Of a stretch of DNA of 64,000 nucleotides, positions 25,672 to 35,129 are shown piece by piece. Where the stretch lies: the NCBI GenBank assembly GCA_052117325.1, contig JBQKJJ010000005.1; one strand, 5' to 3'. Below the pieces are notes generated by a model. The model was not told the origin of the DNA. It searched no databases and was given only the letters and a program-made list of their open reading frames with translations. Both the position numbers and the translations under genes were made by a program. The DNA is from CAG-964 sp902789345 (GTDB lineage: Bacteria; Bacillota; Clostridia; Oscillospirales; Acutalibacteraceae). Positions within the stretch are counted from its first letter, which is position 1; each line of letters begins with the position of its first letter.

Positions 25672-26814
25672 ATTACGGCTGAGGAAATATATTTAGACAA
25701 CAGCGCTACAACAAAAGTGTCTAAAGCTGCTGCTGACGCAGTGTATGACGCACTTGTGAATAATTACGGAAACCCCTCGTCCTTACATTCAAAGGGACTT
25801 GAGGCTCAGCACTATGTTGACGCCGCCAGAAGAGCGGCTGCCGATTCTATAGGCGTAAACGAAAGAGAAATTTTCTTTACAAGCGGCGGTACAGAAGCTA
25901 ACAATACAGCTGTAATAGGCGCCGCACTTTCAAGAAAAAGGCAGGGCAAAAGAATTGTTACAACAGCTGTGGAGCATTCCTCGGTTATAGAGGCGTGCAA
26001 GTACCTTGAAAGCCTTGGCTTTGAGGTGGTTTATCTGCCGGTAAACAGTTATGGAGCTGTAGAAATTTCAGACTTAAAGGAGGCTGTAACGCAGGATACA
26101 ATCCTTGTTTCTGTTATGTATGTAAACAACGAAACAGGCACGGTACAGCCTGTTGACAAAATAGCAAGGGTTATTAAACGCAGCGGTGCAAACGCACTGT
26201 TTCATATTGACGCTGTACAGGCCTACGGAAAGCTTATGTTTAAAAACAGCAGGCTGGGGGCGGATATGATAACCTTTACCGCACATAAAATTCACGGTCC
26301 AAAGGGCGTAGGGGCTTTATACATAAAAAACGGCGTTCGCATTACTCCCCGTTTGTACGGAGGTATGCAGCAGCACAAGATACGCCCGGGTACAGAGCCG
26401 GCACCGGCTATAGCAGGCTTTGGTGCGGCTATAAGAGAAATTGACTATACAAATATTGACAATATCAGGAGTTTAAACGGTTATTTGCGAAAGCAGCTGG
26501 AGGATATAGACGGCATAGTTATTAATTCTCCCGAAAATGCACTGGAGTATATTTTGAACTTTTCCGTTATAGGTATAAGAAGCGAAACCATGCTTCACTA
26601 TTTGGCAGAAAAGGGGATATATGTTTCAAGTGGCTCGGCCTGTGCCAAAGGTCAGCCCAGCTATGTGCTTATGGCTATGGGGCTTTCTAAGGATATAGCG
26701 GATTCTGCTGTTAGGGTGAGCTTTTCAAAACACAACACCACAGCGGATATTGATGAATTGATAAAAGCCTTAAAAGACGGAATAAACAGCTTAGCAAGAA
26801 AAGACAGTAAGTAA
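25672..26814 (+). CDS. Cysteine desulfurase (NifS/IscS-like) with apparent ATT start
   Basis: PLP enzyme that takes sulfur from cysteine; the sulfur goes to ThiI and Fe-S assembly. The N-terminal family motif IYLDNSATT is present in frame but lies upstream of the first ATG/GTG/TTG (GTG at 25717). The frame is closed by TAG at 25666-25668, so only ATT (25669, 25672) or ACG (25675) can start it. AGGAG at 25661-25665 is six bases from the ATT at 25672. The PLP lysine is K206 in TAHKIHGPKG and the catalytic Cys is C324 in SGSACAKG. About 380 residues, normal for the family. The next gene is thiI, 26 bases downstream. Function is secure; the start is by elimination. Confidence 0.9.
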   Translation: MTAEEIYLDNSATTKVSKAAADAVYDALVNNYGNPSSLHSKGLEAQHYVDAARRAAADSIGVNEREIFFTSGGTEANNTAVIGAALSRKRQGKRIVTTAVEHSSVIEACKYLESLGFEVVYLPVNSYGAVEISDLKEAVTQDTILVSVMYVNNETGTVQPVDKIARVIKRSGANALFHIDAVQAYGKLMFKNSRLGADMITFTAHKIHGPKGVGALYIKNGVRITPRLYGGMQQHKIRPGTEPAPAIAGFGAAIREIDYTNIDNIRSLNGYLRKQLEDIDGIVINSPENALEYILNFSVIGIRSETMLHYLAEKGIYVSSGSACAKGQPSYVLMAMGLSKDIADSAVRVSFSKHNTTADIDELIKALKDGINSLARKDSK

Positions 26815-26840
26815 TTTACAACGAAAGGTTTACATAGAGT

Positions 26841-28028
26841 ATGGAAGAAATAATTCTGATTAAAATCGGAGAAATTGTCCTAAAGGGACTGAATAAAAGA
26901 GCGTTTGAAGATGTTCTTTTAAAAAACTTAAAAAACAGACTGCATAAAGCAGGAAGCTTTGACATTAAAATCGCACAGTCTACCATATCCGTTTCACCAA
27001 AGGACGAAAATGCGGATATTGAACTGGCTGCTGAAATTGTAGGTAAAACCTTTGGTATTGCTACATTTTCAAGAGCCTGTACAGCAAAGAAAAATATAGA
27101 GGATATTCAGCAGAAGGCTGTTGAATACCTTGAAGAAACGCTGGAAGACGCAAAAACCTTTAAGGTAGAGGCAAGACGCTCGGATAAAAAATTTCCTATG
27201 ACCTCACCGCAGATTTCAGCGCAGGTTGGCGGATATATTTTAGAGCATTTTCCTCATTTAAAGGTAGATGTAAGAAACCCGGAGGTTACGGTAACGGTAG
27301 AAATTCGTGATTTTTCAGCGTATATTCGCGGCGGTGTTATAAAGGGCGCAGGCGGTATTCCTGTAGGTACCGGCGGCAAGGCAGCCATACTTATATCAGG
27401 CGGAATAGACAGCCCTGTTGCCGCTTATATGATGGCAAAAAGAGGTGTAGAGCTTACAGCCGTGCATTTTGCAAGCCCACCTTACACATCGCAAAGAGCA
27501 GAGGAAAAGGTGTGCAAATTGTTGGAGATTGTTTCTGCCTATGCCGGCAGAATGACAATGTACACAGTGCCTTTTACTGAAATTCAAAAGCAGATAAAGG
27601 ACAAATGCCCTGAGGAGCTTTTCACCATTATTATGCGTAGATTTATGATGGAAATAAGCCAGCGAATAGCAGAGGATAAGGACTGTACGGCACTTATTAC
27701 AGGTGAAAGCCTGGGTCAGGTTGCCAGCCAAACCATACACGCCATAGCTTGTACAGACATTGTATGCAGTATGCCTGTATTCAGACCTCTTATAGGTATG
27801 GACAAGGACGAGATAGTTTCTATTTCAAGAAAAATAGGAACATTTGAAACCTCTATAGAGCCGTACGAGGATTGCTGTACTGTATTTACTCCGAAGCACC
27901 CACGCACAAGACCAATTTTAAAGTATGTGCAGCAGGCACAGGACAAGCTTAATTGCAGTGAGCTTATAGAAAATGCGTTAGCTGATTTAAAGGTTACAAG
28001 AATTGGCTATGGTGATAATAAATTTTAA
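26841..28028 (+). CDS. thiI: tRNA 4-thiouridine synthase
   Basis: Makes 4-thiouridine at position 8 of tRNA with sulfur from the cysteine desulfurase. The THUMP domain covers about 60-165 and the PP-loop ATPase motif SGGIDSP is at 186-192. A GGGIPVGTGGKA-type segment precedes it. At 395 residues it is the short form without the C-terminal rhodanese domain, as usual in Firmicutes, and so depends on direct sulfur transfer from a desulfurase, here the gene just upstream. Start ATG with a weak AAAGG site. Confidence 0.95.
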   Translation: MEEIILIKIGEIVLKGLNKRAFEDVLLKNLKNRLHKAGSFDIKIAQSTISVSPKDENADIELAAEIVGKTFGIATFSRACTAKKNIEDIQQKAVEYLEETLEDAKTFKVEARRSDKKFPMTSPQISAQVGGYILEHFPHLKVDVRNPEVTVTVEIRDFSAYIRGGVIKGAGGIPVGTGGKAAILISGGIDSPVAAYMMAKRGVELTAVHFASPPYTSQRAEEKVCKLLEIVSAYAGRMTMYTVPFTEIQKQIKDKCPEELFTIIMRRFMMEISQRIAEDKDCTALITGESLGQVASQTIHAIACTDIVCSMPVFRPLIGMDKDEIVSISRKIGTFETSIEPYEDCCTVFTPKHPRTRPILKYVQQAQDKLNCSELIENALADLKVTRIGYGDNKF

Positions 28029-28054
28029 TTATCAATAAACAGGAGGAACGATTT

Positions 28055-30358
28055 ATGAATGCTGAAATATACATACTTAGAGATATGGACACTTCCGGCA
28101 GGATAACTACATCGATAGACGGTCTAGCTGTGCTGTTGAAGAACAGCGGCCTGGGAGTAGCTTATAAAACCGAAATGGACGAAAATAAGGACGAAATTAT
28201 TAACAGCCTGTCACAGTCCTTAAACCCGGACGAGAACATTGACCTAGTTCTTATTCCCGACGGCTACGATACAGACGCCAGAAGCACAGTGGTTTTTAAA
28301 ACTCTTTTTGCGCTGTCAGCGTATGAAGACACAGCCGAAAAGCTGCAGCTGAAGGCGCTGGTAGGTGATTTTACAGGCGAGTTTAAGCGTGTAAACGAAA
28401 TTACTCTTTCTAACAAAAAGCACGCCTTTAGCTTTGTAATAGACGGCGTAAGGGTAGTTCTGCTGCCGGTAATGAGTATGGTAGAAATGAAAGAGGTTGT
28501 TCCTGAAATGCTTAAGGTTATGGGAGCAAAGTCTGCCGTACAAAATACTCAGGCAAATACTCCTAGTAATAGGGTAAAGGTTGACTCCGATGACCAGGTA
28601 CTGCAAAGCAGAAAAGCAGACCCTATAGAAACGTTGGCAAAGGAAGTTGACACAGACAAAGAGGAGCCTAAGGATAAGTCAAAGGACAAGAAAAAGAAGA
28701 AAAAAAAGTTGACCTTTAAAGAACGCTTTATACCTATGAAAGGCGACAGCGGCAAGGAAAAGCTAAGAAAAATTATTCTTGACCTGGCGATTTTGGTGTT
28801 TGTGGTTGCAGCTGTGCTTTTAATTAAATATGTGGTTATAGACCCAATGCTTAATAGCCAAAAGTATGACGACCTAAGAGATTTGGTTAAAAACGACGGC
28901 GAAATTGCTACCGAAATAACTACAGATGCCAACGGTAATACCCTTGTAAAGAAAAAGAAGTCTAGAATTAACTGGGACGAACTAAAGGGCATTAACAGCG
29001 AGGTTGTAGGCTGGGTTACAATTGATGATACCAGAATAGACTACCCTGTACTAAGACACAAGGGCGACAATGACGATTCACAGTACTATCTAAAGAGAGA
29101 TATTTACAAAAACTACAGCGACTACGGCAGCATCTTTGTAGACTACAGAAGCAGTAAGGGTACAGACTCAAAGAATGTTATTCTGCATGGTCACCATATG
29201 AATGACGGCAGTATGTTCCAAAACCTAATGGGATACGGCCTGTATTCTGCTGATATGGACTTCTACAGGAAGCACCCAACAATAGAGTTTGACACACCAA
29301 ACGGTGACGAAACCTACAAAATTATTTCTGTATTTAAGACAAACACACTTGACGAACACGGAGAATTCTTTAACTATCTTGTAGGTAACTTTAACAGTGA
29401 CGCAGAATTTATGAACTATGTATATTTGGTTCGTGAGCGTTCTCTTATTGACACAGGTGTAACCTGTAATGAAGATGACCAGCTGCTTACACTGTCAACC
29501 TGTTCTTATGAGTACAGCGAATTCAGAACAGTTGTAGTTGCAAGAAAAACAAGATCAGGCGAAAGCTCAAAGGTAGATACCTCTAAGGCAAAGGCTAACT
29601 CCGACGCACTGTGGCCTGATGTTTACTACGGCTACGACAAGTCCGCAAAGCCACAGGTAAGCACATTTAAAATTGCAAGTAAAAAGGGAAAGATTGACTG
29701 GTACGACGGAAAAGGAAACCTAAAGGGTAAGGAAAGAATGTTTACCCTAAAGGAACATGACACCGTAGAGGCTACCGAGCCGGCAACAGAAAAGGTTGAA
29801 AACCGCACTATGCCTGCTACTACGGCGCCACCGGCTACAGATCCGCCAAAGGTTAAGGACGAGAGTATTTTGTTTAACTACAATACGCTGGTGCTTGAGG
29901 TTGGTCAAACAGATACCCTTGAAATTTACTGGACTCCGGACAACACCACAAACAAATCAATAAAGTGGATATCATCTAACGCAAATGTTGCCACCATTGC
30001 AGCCGGAGGTAAGGTAACTGCAATTGCACCGGGTGAATGTACTATTACTGCCGAAAGCTCAAACAAGCACAAAACCACCTGTAAGATAGTAGTTAATGAT
30101 ATTTTAGCAACATCACTGACTATTTCGTCTACAAGCCACACATCTACTGTACTTAACGAGCAGTTTAAGCTTGATGCAACTTATGAGCCAAGCAACGCTT
30201 CACATAAAGTAGAATGGTCCAGCAGCAATACAAATATTGCCACTGTTTCAAACACAGGTCTGGTTACTGTAAAGAATTACGGCAGCTGTACAATATACGC
30301 AAAAATTGACTCGCTGGAGGTTTCCTGCGTAGTTACCGTTACAGACCCTAACTCATAA
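28055..30358 (+). CDS. Class B sortase with cytoplasmic N-domain and two C-terminal Big_2 domains
   Basis: A 767-residue chimera. Residues 1-165 form a soluble alpha/beta domain with IDLVLIPDGYDTDAR and GVRVVLLPVMSMVEMKEV, loosely similar to MoCF/CinA-type folds. A Lys-rich linker (about 190-235) leads to one transmembrane helix (about 239-262). The sortase B domain follows outside: H380 in LHGHHM, C483 in TLSTC and R491 in EFRTVVVAR form the catalytic triad. A Thr/Pro linker (about 580-600) leads to two Big_2 Ig-like domains to the end. Sortase B enzymes join proteins to the wall or to each other; no substrate with a sorting signal is adjacent. The extra cytoplasmic domain is unusual. It lies between thiI and a small gene whose product looks like this N-domain. 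Confidence 0.88.
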   Translation: MNAEIYILRDMDTSGRITTSIDGLAVLLKNSGLGVAYKTEMDENKDEIINSLSQSLNPDENIDLVLIPDGYDTDARSTVVFKTLFALSAYEDTAEKLQLKALVGDFTGEFKRVNEITLSNKKHAFSFVIDGVRVVLLPVMSMVEMKEVVPEMLKVMGAKSAVQNTQANTPSNRVKVDSDDQVLQSRKADPIETLAKEVDTDKEEPKDKSKDKKKKKKKLTFKERFIPMKGDSGKEKLRKIILDLAILVFVVAAVLLIKYVVIDPMLNSQKYDDLRDLVKNDGEIATEITTDANGNTLVKKKKSRINWDELKGINSEVVGWVTIDDTRIDYPVLRHKGDNDDSQYYLKRDIYKNYSDYGSIFVDYRSSKGTDSKNVILHGHHMNDGSMFQNLMGYGLYSADMDFYRKHPTIEFDTPNGDETYKIISVFKTNTLDEHGEFFNYLVGNFNSDAEFMNYVYLVRERSLIDTGVTCNEDDQLLTLSTCSYEYSEFRTVVVARKTRSGESSKVDTSKAKANSDALWPDVYYGYDKSAKPQVSTFKIASKKGKIDWYDGKGNLKGKERMFTLKEHDTVEATEPATEKVENRTMPATTAPPATDPPKVKDESILFNYNTLVLEVGQTDTLEIYWTPDNTTNKSIKWISSNANVATIAAGGKVTAIAPGECTITAESSNKHKTTCKIVVNDILATSLTISSTSHTSTVLNEQFKLDATYEPSNASHKVEWSSSNTNIATVSNTGLVTVKNYGSCTIYAKIDSLEVSCVVTVTDPNS

Positions 30359-30399
30359 AAAACTGTATACGAAACCCAATAGTCTAAGAGGTAATTGTT

Positions 30400-30798
30400 A
30401 TGAAAACTGCGTTGATTTATTATACAGCACACAAAACCGGATATTGTGAAACGGCACTTAGAGGCGCTGTTTTGCCACAGGGAGTGGATATTGACGGTAT
30501 AGTTGCCGCTGTTTCACCGCAAAATTTCGGCGACAGCATTAATAACTGCCTTAATAAATACGACACCTTGTTTGTTATTGGAGATACAAGTCGCAATGAC
30601 AGGGCAGGCATTATGCCTGTTCTGTCTTGCGGCTTAAACGAAAAAAATGTTAAGGCAGGCAAACTTCAGGCAGGCGGTAATACAGGGTATTTACTGGAGC
30701 TTGATAATAAAAAAATAGTTGTACTGCCCGACCAGCCGGAAGCCATAACCGCTTTGGCGTCGGCACAGCTTATAGAATACTTGAAAACGGAGAAATAA
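30400..30798 (+). CDS. Small protein with MoCF/CinA-like character, function unknown
   Basis: A 132-residue soluble protein. The central YDTLFVIGDTSRNDRAG and the late NKKIVVLPDQPEAITAL resemble the two motif regions of MoCF/CinA domains, where the second reads VVLPGxPxEM, but the Gly-rich loop is not fully kept. The same two regions, in the same order, appear in the N-terminal domain of the sortase encoded just upstream. The gene lies 41 bases after the sortase gene and two bases before trmB, so it is probably in an operon with both. No assignment is possible with confidence. Confidence 0.6.
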   Translation: MKTALIYYTAHKTGYCETALRGAVLPQGVDIDGIVAAVSPQNFGDSINNCLNKYDTLFVIGDTSRNDRAGIMPVLSCGLNEKNVKAGKLQAGGNTGYLLELDNKKIVVLPDQPEAITALASAQLIEYLKTEK

Positions 30799-30800
30799 TT

Positions 30801-31451
30801 ATGAGAATGAGAAGAAAGCCATGGGCACGCCCTGAATTGGCTGCATGTGACTTTTTTATTGACAATCCCAAGGAAAACCGTGGCAAGTGGGCAGACTGCT
30901 TTAAGAAAAAACAGCCCCTGCACCTGGAGCTTGGCTGCGGAAAAGGCTCCTTTATAGGGAAAATTGCATACGACCACCCGAATATTAATTATATAGGTGT
31001 AGATATAAAAAGTGAGGTTTTGGCTGTAGGCAGGCGCAATATTGTAAAAATTTTTGGCGAACAGCCGGTTGAAAATATTTTGCTTACGGCACAAAATATA
31101 GAGTTAATAGAGGATATTTTCTCACCGGAGGATGTAATAGAAAGAATATACATAAACTTTTGCAACCCTTGGGGTCGAGAAAAGCACAAAAAAAGACGCC
31201 TTACACATATAAGGCAGCTTAACCACTACAAAACTTTTTTGAAAAAGGGCAGTGAAATTAGGTTTAAAACAGACGACGACGGTCTTTTTGAGGAGAGCCT
31301 GGAATACTTTAAAGAAGCAGGCTTTGAGGTAACTTATATTACACGAGATTTACACAACAGCGATGTTGAATATAATATTGAAACCGAACACGAGAAAATG
31401 TTTTCTGCAGAGGGTATTCCCATAAAGTATTGCATTGCCGTGTATAAATAA
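30801..31451 (+). CDS. trmB: tRNA (guanine-N7-)-methyltransferase
   Basis: Methylates G46 of tRNA with S-adenosylmethionine. The 216-residue protein has the SAM loop LELGCGKGSF (about 41-50), GVDIKSEV (about 69-76), the catalytic region INFCNPWGREKHKKRRL (about 119-135; usually INFSDPWPK) and FKTDD (about 154-158). The Cys and Gly replacing the usual Ser-Asp are small deviations. Two bases from the preceding stop. Widely conserved housekeeping enzyme. Confidence 0.93.
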   Translation: MRMRRKPWARPELAACDFFIDNPKENRGKWADCFKKKQPLHLELGCGKGSFIGKIAYDHPNINYIGVDIKSEVLAVGRRNIVKIFGEQPVENILLTAQNIELIEDIFSPEDVIERIYINFCNPWGREKHKKRRLTHIRQLNHYKTFLKKGSEIRFKTDDDGLFEESLEYFKEAGFEVTYITRDLHNSDVEYNIETEHEKMFSAEGIPIKYCIAVYK

Positions 31452-31479
31452 ATATAACTGAGAAGGGAGCAGCAGCTGT

Positions 31480-32931
31480 ATGCTTTATAAAAGAATAGTT
31501 GGTATAATTGTTTCGGTACCGTTGGCAATTTCATGTACAGGGTGTTCCTTTTCGGGACTTTCGGATAACGACCTTTTGCAGCCGCCAAAGGCAACAGGCG
31601 AAAAGGCAGAAATTCAAAGCTTATTGGAAAGCACAACAAACGGCGACTACTCGCTGAAATACCCACAGTCCGGCGACTACCGTTCTGCAATAGTTATGCA
31701 GGATTTAAACGGCGACGGCGAGGACGAGGCTGTAGCGTTTTACCGCAACAAGAAAGACAGCTCTGCCATTAATGTTATGTTTATGGACAAGGTAGGCGGA
31801 AAATGGGCGTCTGTAGGTACCTTTAGCAACGCAAATTCAGATGTTGACAGAATTTATTTCGGCGATATTGACAGTGACGGTATAAGCGAAGCAATAGTAG
31901 GTTGGTCCTCTTACCTTACAGGCGGAAGTCAGGTAACTATGTATAAGTATAAAGAGGGCAGTGTTTCTGAGGTTATTGTTAATGACGATACAAACTATGC
32001 CGATATGGCCTTTATGGATATTACCAACGACGGCGTAAGCGATTTGGTTATTTTAACAACCGCTACAGAGGATGATACCGGTAAAAGTACATCCCTTGCC
32101 AGACTTTACAGCAGCTGTGCCAACGGAAAGTTTTCCAGAGTGTCAGAGATAAAAACTAACCCAAATGTTGTAAGCTACAGTCAGATTATGCAGGGTACCG
32201 TAAGCGACGGTGTAAACGGACTTTTTGTTGACGGTAACACCTCAAGCTTAGACGAGCTTATTACAGAAGTTATTTACTATTCATCACAGAAAAAATCTCT
32301 TGTCAGCCCTCTTGATGTTACTCAAAATGACGGTACGGTAACAAATGTTACCCAGCGTGTAACCTCATCGGTATGCAGGGATATAGACGAAGACGGCATT
32401 ATAGAAGTTCCGTCCCCATTTACACCAACTCTTACAGACGACAAGCTCACGCCTTGCCCTATAACCAAGTGGTATAAAATAGATGCAGATAAGGGCAAAA
32501 TGGAGCAGACAATACAGACTATAGCCAGCTATTTTGACGGTTTCTATTTCATTTTACCGGACAACTGGAAAAACCATGTTGTAGCCGTAAATGACAATAC
32601 AAGCAGAACCACAACATTCTACTGTATAAAAGAAGTGGTAAAAGAGGACAACAGTGAAACGCCTACCGAGGCCGCAACTGTACCGGAGCTGGATTCTGAC
32701 ACAGATGACAATACAGTTACAGCCGTGGAAATAGAAAAACAACCGGTGCTTACTATAAAGGTTTTTTCAGAGAAAGACTGGAAAAACGACAGTGCCGCAA
32801 AAATATCGGACGGTTACTCTGTACTGGAGGAGTCCAACAGCCTTGTGTATACTTGCAAGCTGGGTGCAAGTGAAGACGGTCAGTATAATCTTTCAAGTCA
32901 GCAGGTTAGCAAGTACTTTAAGCTGATATAA
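31480..32931 (+). CDS. Lipoprotein with VCBS/FG-GAP-like calcium loops
   Basis: A 483-residue exported protein. The signal sequence ends with a lipobox-like SCTGC (about 18-22). The body has repeated strands with calcium-type loops: DLNGDGEDEA (about 75-84), DIDSDGISEA (about 128-137), DITNDGVSDL (about 178-187) and DIDEDGIIEV (about 303-312), spaced about 50 residues apart as in FG-GAP/VCBS beta-propellers. The late part has an acidic Thr-rich insertion. It sits 30 bases before a response regulator and its kinase, so it may be a surface sensor component or a target of that system; this is inference. Function unknown. Confidence 0.8.
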   Translation: MLYKRIVGIIVSVPLAISCTGCSFSGLSDNDLLQPPKATGEKAEIQSLLESTTNGDYSLKYPQSGDYRSAIVMQDLNGDGEDEAVAFYRNKKDSSAINVMFMDKVGGKWASVGTFSNANSDVDRIYFGDIDSDGISEAIVGWSSYLTGGSQVTMYKYKEGSVSEVIVNDDTNYADMAFMDITNDGVSDLVILTTATEDDTGKSTSLARLYSSCANGKFSRVSEIKTNPNVVSYSQIMQGTVSDGVNGLFVDGNTSSLDELITEVIYYSSQKKSLVSPLDVTQNDGTVTNVTQRVTSSVCRDIDEDGIIEVPSPFTPTLTDDKLTPCPITKWYKIDADKGKMEQTIQTIASYFDGFYFILPDNWKNHVVAVNDNTSRTTTFYCIKEVVKEDNSETPTEAATVPELDSDTDDNTVTAVEIEKQPVLTIKVFSEKDWKNDSAAKISDGYSVLEESNSLVYTCKLGASEDGQYNLSSQQVSKYFKLI

Positions 32932-32961
32932 TTTTATTTAACAGATAGGAGTAGATTAAGT

Positions 32962-33663
32962 ATGAAAAAAATATTGGTGTGTGAAGATGAAGCTGCTATA
33001 AGAGATTTTGTTGTTATTAATCTTGTAAGAGGCGGCTACGATGTAATAGAGGCAGACTGCGGTGAAACTGCCTTGAAAAAGTACGACGAAAACGGCGGAA
33101 ATATAGATGTTGCCATACTTGATGTTATGATGCCGGGCATGGACGGCTTCCAGGTTTGCAAAGAGCTAAGGCAGCGCAACGGCAGCATAGGTATTATTAT
33201 GCTTACTGCAAAAACACAGGAAATGGATAAGGTTACAGGCTTGCTGCTGGGTGCAGACGACTATGTAACAAAGCCTTTTTCTCCGTCAGAGCTGGTTGCA
33301 AGGGTAGACGCTTTGCACAGAAGAGTAGTACTTGCACAGAAAAGCAAGGAAAGCAATTTTAAAGAGGAGCTTAAATCAGGCGAGTTTGTGCTTAACCTGC
33401 GTAACCGTGCTCTGCTGAAAAACGGAAAGATGATAGACCTTACACAGGTTGAATTCCAAATTATGGAGTATTTCTTCTCAAACCCGGGTGTAGCACTTGA
33501 CAGACTTGATATTCTTACCCATGTATGGGGCGAGTCTTATGTAGGTGAGGATAAAATTGTTGATGTAAACATTAGAAGACTTCGTATGAAAATTGAAGAT
33601 GAGCCTTCTAACCCTAAGTATATTGTTACAGTATGGGGCTTGGGCTACAAATGGGAAGCATAA
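32962..33663 (+). CDS. OmpR/PhoB-family response regulator
   Basis: A 233-residue two-domain regulator. The receiver has acidic residues ED near 8-9, the phosphoacceptor D54 in AILDVMMPGMDG, T in LTAK and K in TKPF. A winged-helix DNA-binding domain follows (about 130-230) with RNRALLKNGKMIDLTQVEFQ and a recognition region DVNIRRLRMKIE. It is followed 24 bases later by its histidine kinase. An AGGAG site precedes the ATG. The controlled genes are not known, though the lipoprotein upstream is a candidate. Confidence 0.94.
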   Translation: MKKILVCEDEAAIRDFVVINLVRGGYDVIEADCGETALKKYDENGGNIDVAILDVMMPGMDGFQVCKELRQRNGSIGIIMLTAKTQEMDKVTGLLLGADDYVTKPFSPSELVARVDALHRRVVLAQKSKESNFKEELKSGEFVLNLRNRALLKNGKMIDLTQVEFQIMEYFFSNPGVALDRLDILTHVWGESYVGEDKIVDVNIRRLRMKIEDEPSNPKYIVTVWGLGYKWEA

Positions 33664-33687
33664 ATTTTTTCTTAAGGAGGGGCAAAA

Positions 33688-35106
33688 ATGAAAAAGGGTA
33701 TAACCAGACGGTGGCTTATTAACACCTTTGGGGTTATTTTAGCAATAGTCGGGGTGCTTATTACCGTTTTGTCCCTTATACTGCAAAATTATTACGACAA
33801 CGGCATTCGTCAAACTCTAAACGGCAGAGTTGACGAGCTGTCAAATGTATTTGGCAACTATACAACAGACGATTCAAGCGTATTTGAAACCAATATCCGC
33901 TCATATATCGAAAACTTTTCCGATAAGGAAAGTATGGAACTTATGGTGCTTGACACTCAGGGCAATATTACCGTAACCTCTACGGGCTTTCCGCCTGACC
34001 AAAATATTGAGCTTGAGGACTATAAAAGAGCCTTGCAGGATCCGGACGGCTACGGCTCATGGACAGGCAAACAAAATGGTGAAACGGTTATGGCGGTTAC
34101 AAGAATTATAACCGATGTCAACGGAAACAACCTTGGTGCTGTGCGTTACTGCGTTTCTTTAGAGCCGGCAAACAGGCAGATTTTCGTAATGATTATGTTT
34201 ATGATTGTTATAGGACTGTTTATTCTCTATTTTGTTATGATTTCAGGTGCCTACTTTGTACGCTCTATTGTAAACCCTATTCGTGAAATTAACGAGGTTT
34301 CCAGAAAGATAGCCCAGGGCGACTTTGACGCAAGACTGAAAAAGCGTAACGATGACGAAATAGGCGAACTGTGCGACTCTATTAACTATATGGCTACCGA
34401 GCTTGGAGCTTCCGAAAAGTTGAAAAATGACTTTATTTCTTCAGTTTCTCACGAGCTTAGAACACCCCTTACAGCTATTAAGGGTTGGGCAGAAACAATG
34501 CGTATGGGCGATACCCCGGACTTTAGAACTATGGAAAAGGGTATGAGCGTTATTGCCAATGAGTCCGAGCGGCTTACCGGTATAGTTGAGGAGCTGCTTG
34601 ACTTCTCCCGCATTCAAAGCGGCAGAATGGTTATTAATATGGAACGCATTGATATTTTGGCAGAGCTTGACGAGGCTATATATATGCTGCGTGAAAGAGC
34701 ATTAAAAGAAGGTAAGCACCTGATATATGACGAACCGGAGATTGCTCCTCCTGTTATGGGTGACAAAAACCGTTTGCGTCAGGTGTTTATAAACATTATA
34801 GACAATGCTTTAAAGTATACTCCGGAGGGCGGCGTTATCGGCATAGATGTGTCCCACGATGAAAAAAACATAAAAATTTCAATCAGCGACAACGGCTGTG
34901 GTATTCCTGCCGAGCATTTGCCTAGAATTAAAGACAAATTCTACAAGGCTAACCAAACCCAGCGTGGCTCCGGTATAGGCCTGGCTGTGGTTGATGAAAT
35001 TATGCACTTGCACAACGGCAGTCTTGACATTGAAAGTACGGAAAATGTAGGTACTACCGTAACGCTTACTATACCAATTTACACAGAAACAGATGATAAC
35101 AAGTAA
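33688..35106 (+). CDS. HAMP-domain sensor histidine kinase
   Basis: A 472-residue membrane kinase. Transmembrane helix 1 (about 12-33), an extracellular sensor domain of about 120 residues with PDxYG-like DPDGYGSWTG, helix 2 (about 165-187), then HAMP (about 190-240). The H-box SSVSHELRTPLTAIKGW has the phosphorylated H255. The ATPase part shows the N-box IDNALKYTPEGG, the G1-box DNGCGIP and the G2-box GSGIGLAV. It pairs with the regulator upstream. The external domain resembles those of VicK/PhoR-type kinases. The signal is unknown. Confidence 0.94.
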   Translation: MKKGITRRWLINTFGVILAIVGVLITVLSLILQNYYDNGIRQTLNGRVDELSNVFGNYTTDDSSVFETNIRSYIENFSDKESMELMVLDTQGNITVTSTGFPPDQNIELEDYKRALQDPDGYGSWTGKQNGETVMAVTRIITDVNGNNLGAVRYCVSLEPANRQIFVMIMFMIVIGLFILYFVMISGAYFVRSIVNPIREINEVSRKIAQGDFDARLKKRNDDEIGELCDSINYMATELGASEKLKNDFISSVSHELRTPLTAIKGWAETMRMGDTPDFRTMEKGMSVIANESERLTGIVEELLDFSRIQSGRMVINMERIDILAELDEAIYMLRERALKEGKHLIYDEPEIAPPVMGDKNRLRQVFINIIDNALKYTPEGGVIGIDVSHDEKNIKISISDNGCGIPAEHLPRIKDKFYKANQTQRGSGIGLAVVDEIMHLHNGSLDIESTENVGTTVTLTIPIYTETDDNK

Positions 35107-35129
35107 GGAAATAAGTAAGGAGATTTAAG

